DNA from: DATAVB01 sp040414495
Lineage (GTDB): Bacteria; Actinomycetota; Actinomycetes; Mycobacteriales; QHCD01
Reading direction: 5' to 3'
Assembly: GCA_040414495.1 (NCBI GenBank)
Contig: JBEDUI010000227.1
Location: forward strand, 1 to 8,268
Length of the DNA: 8,268 nt
The translations under genes and the position numbers were made by a program. Within the stretch, counting starts at the first letter, position 1. Every line of letters starts with the position of its first letter. Positions 5,957 to 8,268 of this stretch are shown one piece after another. Under the pieces are notes generated by a model. The model searched no databases. It worked only from the letters and a program-made list of their open reading frames with translations, and was not told the DNA's origin.

Positions 5957-6964
5957 ATGCCGGGTACGTGGACAGTGACCAAGACGAAGCCCACGGGACA
6001 GACTTGGGCTTGGCCCGCCTATTTGCTGGGCACGAGCGAGCATGGCAGATGGCTTTACACGCCCGCAGGCGCACCGAGTCATACCGCCGACTCCCTGGCT
6101 ATGGAAAGTGTGCAACTTATTCCGGATGACGCCTGGTGGGTGGGCTGGTGGTGGGCCGATGGGTCGATCACTGTTGATGCCACGACCCCGGCAGCGTTCG
6201 GAACGGCCTCGGTGAGGTACGTAGATCTTGAGCTCGGTCTGTGGGCGAAAGATGGTGATTATGACCTGGCCGGGCAAGCGGAATACGAGGCTGCGAGGGC
6301 GTCCGGGCTGATCAGCGACCAGCAGGACCGACTGGCCCGGGCGGCGGCTGCGCGCGTGGGCCGAGCACTGGCTGAGCGGATTGAGCCGTTCGGTGAAAAG
6401 GGTTGGGAGTGGCTTAGGCGGGTCCGGCGCAATGAATTGCATGTGATCGCGCATGACCCCACCTGGCCGATCAAGTTCGCTGAAGCACGAGACGAGATGC
6501 TGCCGGTATTGCCGGCAGGAAGCCGGGTCGAGCACTTCGGCTCCACGTCTGTTCCGGAGTTGGCGGCTAAGGACTGCATCGACATCGCGGTGGTGGTGCG
6601 GCGACAGGATCAGTTCGACGAAGCGATCGCCGGCTTGGAATCGATTGGGTACGAGACGCGTCCCCTTGCATTTCCCGACGATCCGGGGCACGTCTTCATT
6701 CGGCGACTGACTGCCGATAGCCGGCGTACCCACCACCTGCACCTGTACCACGAGGGGAACCCGAATCTCATCGAAGTACTGGCCTTTCGTGATCTGCTGC
6801 GGACCGACTCCAATGCGCGAAATCGGTACCAGACAGTGAAATTGGGCCTGGCCGAAGCCAATCCGTACGACCGAAGCGGCTATCTGGCCGGCAAGAGCCA
6901 AGTGGTCCAGGGCCTTCTCCGAATCGCCCTCGCGAGGCGGAACCCAGGAACCATGCCGGACTGA
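5957..6964 (+). CDS. Two-domain protein: DUF402-like domain fused to GrpB/UPF0157 domain
   Basis: The product has 335 residues from ATG 5957; TTG 5945 and 5948 are alternative starts, and no clear ribosome binding site separates them. Residues about 1-130 resemble DUF402: a Trp-rich stretch (DDAWWVGWWWADG), then RYVDLELGLW, then a helix (EYEAARASGLI). Residues about 160-320 are GrpB/UPF0157: VIAHDPTWPIKFAE, VEHFGSTSVPELAAK, CIDIAVVV, HHLHLY, LAFRDLLR, VKLGLA and SGYLAGKSQVV. GrpB belongs to the nucleotidyltransferase superfamily, where the GS pair and the following Asp mark the active site. DUF402 includes FomD, a phosphonate-CMP hydrolase. In most DUF402 proteins acidic runs like DLDLD and DEDEF are found; here they are DLELG and GQAEY, so the hydrolase site may be altered. 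Substrates are unknown. The gene is divergent from the APH-fold gene. Confidence 0.85.
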   Translation: MPGTWTVTKTKPTGQTWAWPAYLLGTSEHGRWLYTPAGAPSHTADSLAMESVQLIPDDAWWVGWWWADGSITVDATTPAAFGTASVRYVDLELGLWAKDGDYDLAGQAEYEAARASGLISDQQDRLARAAAARVGRALAERIEPFGEKGWEWLRRVRRNELHVIAHDPTWPIKFAEARDEMLPVLPAGSRVEHFGSTSVPELAAKDCIDIAVVVRRQDQFDEAIAGLESIGYETRPLAFPDDPGHVFIRRLTADSRRTHHLHLYHEGNPNLIEVLAFRDLLRTDSNARNRYQTVKLGLAEANPYDRSGYLAGKSQVVQGLLRIALARRNPGTMPD

Positions 6965-7010
6965 GTTAGCCGCAGCCAATTCCGCAACGGCGCCACCATT
7001 TAAAACACGC

Positions 7011-7023
7011 CGAGTTCAACTCG
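7011..7023. promoter_or_regulatory. Perfect inverted repeat upstream of the acetyltransferase gene
   Basis: CGAGTT-C-AACTCG is a 13-bp palindrome with a single central base, about 130 bp upstream of the Eis-family start and just after an A/T-rich TTTAAAA (6999-7006). Such a compact palindrome suits a dimeric repressor site better than a terminator of the gene ending at 6964. No cognate regulator gene is present in the window. Confidence 0.3.
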
Positions 7024-7065
7024 CAGAGCGACGTATTCAGCAGTGACGAATAGCGCTGAGCGTCG

Positions 7066-7078
7066 TAACTAATCGTTA
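7066..7078. repeat. Short inverted repeat TAAC-N5-GTTA
   Basis: TAAC (7066-7069) and GTTA (7075-7078) flank five bases. The second arm overlaps an in-frame ATG at 7078-7080 upstream of the acetyltransferase core. It may be part of the promoter or operator of that gene; the arms are only 4 bp, so chance is possible. Confidence 0.2.
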
Positions 7079-7155
7079 TGAGAGTCCGAGACTGCGACCA
7101 TCGACTGGCTAATGCGCTGCAATGGGATTGCCGGGGCATGAGCGGGTGCTGTTGG

Positions 7156-8268
7156 ATGGCGGCTGTGACCGATTATCGTATTCGTGTTGTTCGCCCGGAG
7201 GAGCACCGCGCGACGCATTCCCTGTTTCGGGGCACCTTGCACCTCCGGCCCTCTACGGATGGGGACTGGTCGGAGCGGGAGTCGAGCTATGAGCCCGGGC
7301 GCACGTGGGGTGCGTTTCGGGATGAGGAGATTGTCGGTTCGGCGCAGTCGTGGTATTCGGCATTGGCAGTGCCCGGCGGCGAGGCAGTGCCGGCGGCGCT
7401 GGTCAGCCGGGTTGGTGTACGTGCTGATCACACCCGCCGTGGCGTGTTGTCGGGGCTGATGCGGGCACAATTGGGCGCATTGACCGAGCCGTTGGCGGCG
7501 CTGCGGGCCACGGAGGGCGCTATTTACGGTCGGTTCGGGTATGGCGTCGCGTCCCGATATCGTCAGGTTCGAATTAGGCGGGCGCGGGCGAGGTTCCGCC
7601 CAGAAGTACCTGCCGGGGGCCGGATTCGGTTGGTGCCGTTCGATCAGGCGCAGGAATTGATGCCGGCGATCTACGACCGTGTGGCAACGTCGGTGCGGCC
7701 GGGTTGGGTGCGGCGGCCGCCGCACTGGTGGACGGGTGTGCGACTACGCATGGATTCGTACAGCATGCCGGTCATGGTCGCGGTGCACTCCGGCCAGGAC
7801 GGCGACGACGGATACGCCCTTTACACGGTCAAACGAGGGGCGTTCAGCGATCCGGATGCCAAGACTGTGCTCGATGTGCGTGACCTCGTGACCTTGTCAG
7901 CTGAGGCGTGGGCTGGTCTGTGGCGGTACGTACTCAGCGTTGATCTGGTGACTGAGGTGGTGGCCAAGGGCCGACCGATGGATGAACCGCTCGAGCAGCT
8001 GTTCACCGATCGGCGCGCGCTGAGCACTGAGGGGATCAACGATGAGACCTGGCTGCGGATCGTGGATGTACCGGCCGCGTTGGTCGCCCGACGGTTCGGT
8101 CTGCTCTGCCCTGACACGACCGAGTCGGTGGTCCTGCAGATCAGGGACGCGCTCCTGCCGGAGAACTCCGGCAGTTACCGGATCGGCGGCAAGCAGACTG
8201 ACCGGGTGACCGAATCGGCCGATCTGGTACTCGATGTCGACGCGCTGGCCGAGCTGTATTTGGGCGAT
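7156..8268 (+). CDS. eis: Eis-family GNAT N-acetyltransferase, C-terminus cut by window edge
   Basis: There are 371 residues to the window end; family members run to about 400, so only the last few dozen are missing. These enzymes use acetyl-CoA to acetylate amines and, in Mycobacterium tuberculosis, kanamycin-type aminoglycosides. The N-terminal GNAT domain contains SRVGVRADHTRRGVLSGLM (about 84-102), the acetyl-CoA loop, and AIYGRFGYG (122-130) with Y124 matching the catalytic Tyr126 of the M. tuberculosis enzyme. The middle domain has AWAGLWRYVLSVDLVTEV (251-268) and ETWLRIVDVPAAL. The sterol-carrier-like end has YRIGGKQTDRVTESADLVL. The family's C-terminal carboxylate lies outside the window. 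The frame is also open upstream to ATG 7078, with a further ATG at 7138 and GTG at 7165; similarity begins at about VTDYRIRVVRPEE, so 7156 or 7165 is most likely. The symbol denotes the family, not proven function. Confidence 0.92.
   Translation, partial: MAAVTDYRIRVVRPEEHRATHSLFRGTLHLRPSTDGDWSERESSYEPGRTWGAFRDEEIVGSAQSWYSALAVPGGEAVPAALVSRVGVRADHTRRGVLSGLMRAQLGALTEPLAALRATEGAIYGRFGYGVASRYRQVRIRRARARFRPEVPAGGRIRLVPFDQAQELMPAIYDRVATSVRPGWVRRPPHWWTGVRLRMDSYSMPVMVAVHSGQDGDDGYALYTVKRGAFSDPDAKTVLDVRDLVTLSAEAWAGLWRYVLSVDLVTEVVAKGRPMDEPLEQLFTDRRALSTEGINDETWLRIVDVPAALVARRFGLLCPDTTESVVLQIRDALLPENSGSYRIGGKQTDRVTESADLVLDVDALAELYLGD

Noticed and set aside
5534..6979. Long open frame on the minus strand (481 codons)
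   Set aside because: It runs antisense to the DUF402-GrpB gene and out of frame through the APH-fold gene, both of which show intact family motifs. Its peptide is Arg/Pro/Ser-rich with no recognisable domain.
7069..7725. 218-codon minus-strand frame opposite the acetyltransferase gene
   Set aside because: The plus-strand frame carries the complete GNAT motifs, whereas this peptide is Arg/Pro-rich without domain features.

Overview
The window is high-GC DNA with GTG and TTG start codons and strong use of G or C at third codon positions. A DUF222 (13E12-type) gene, a DUF6544-type gene and an Eis-family acetyltransferase gene together point to an actinobacterium, probably Mycobacteriales or a near relative. 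The genus cannot be told from the sequence alone. No tRNA, rRNA, CRISPR array, transposase or phage gene was seen.

Layout. (1) 1-422, minus: the N-terminal 140 residues of a DUF222/13E12 protein, cut by the window edge. (2) 423-826: a gene-free spacer with two to three degenerate direct repeats, two of which contain a hairpin with a 10-nt loop. (3) 827-1790, minus: a 59-codon gene (1611-1790) followed by a DUF6544-family gene (827-1573). (4) 1899-3861, minus: an OmpR-type response regulator and a sensor histidine kinase joined by a TGA-G-ATG junction. (5) 3955-4773, plus: a polytopic membrane protein with four DUF347 repeats, divergent from the regulator gene. (6) 4785-5783, minus: an APH-fold phosphotransferase, convergent with (5) across 11 bp. 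(7) 5957-6964, plus: a two-domain protein, DUF402-like then GrpB/UPF0157. (8) 7156-8268, plus: an Eis-family N-acetyltransferase lacking its last residues at the window end.

How the genes may work together. The kinase, regulator and DUF347 protein look like one sensing and response unit: the kinase and regulator are translationally coupled, and the membrane protein is read from the shared 93-bp divergent spacer. The right half holds three adjacent genes whose folds match the three classical chemistries of aminoglycoside modification: phosphotransfer, nucleotidyl transfer (GrpB belongs to the nucleotidyltransferase superfamily) and acetyl transfer. This may be chance, and no substrate can be assigned from sequence.

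No defence system or other clearly new system stands out. The points most worth checking are the DUF402-GrpB fusion with altered DUF402 acidic residues, the fourfold W-x9-G-x4-D pattern in the membrane protein beside its two-component system, the hairpin repeats upstream of the 13E12 gene, and a 59-residue protein that is easily missed.
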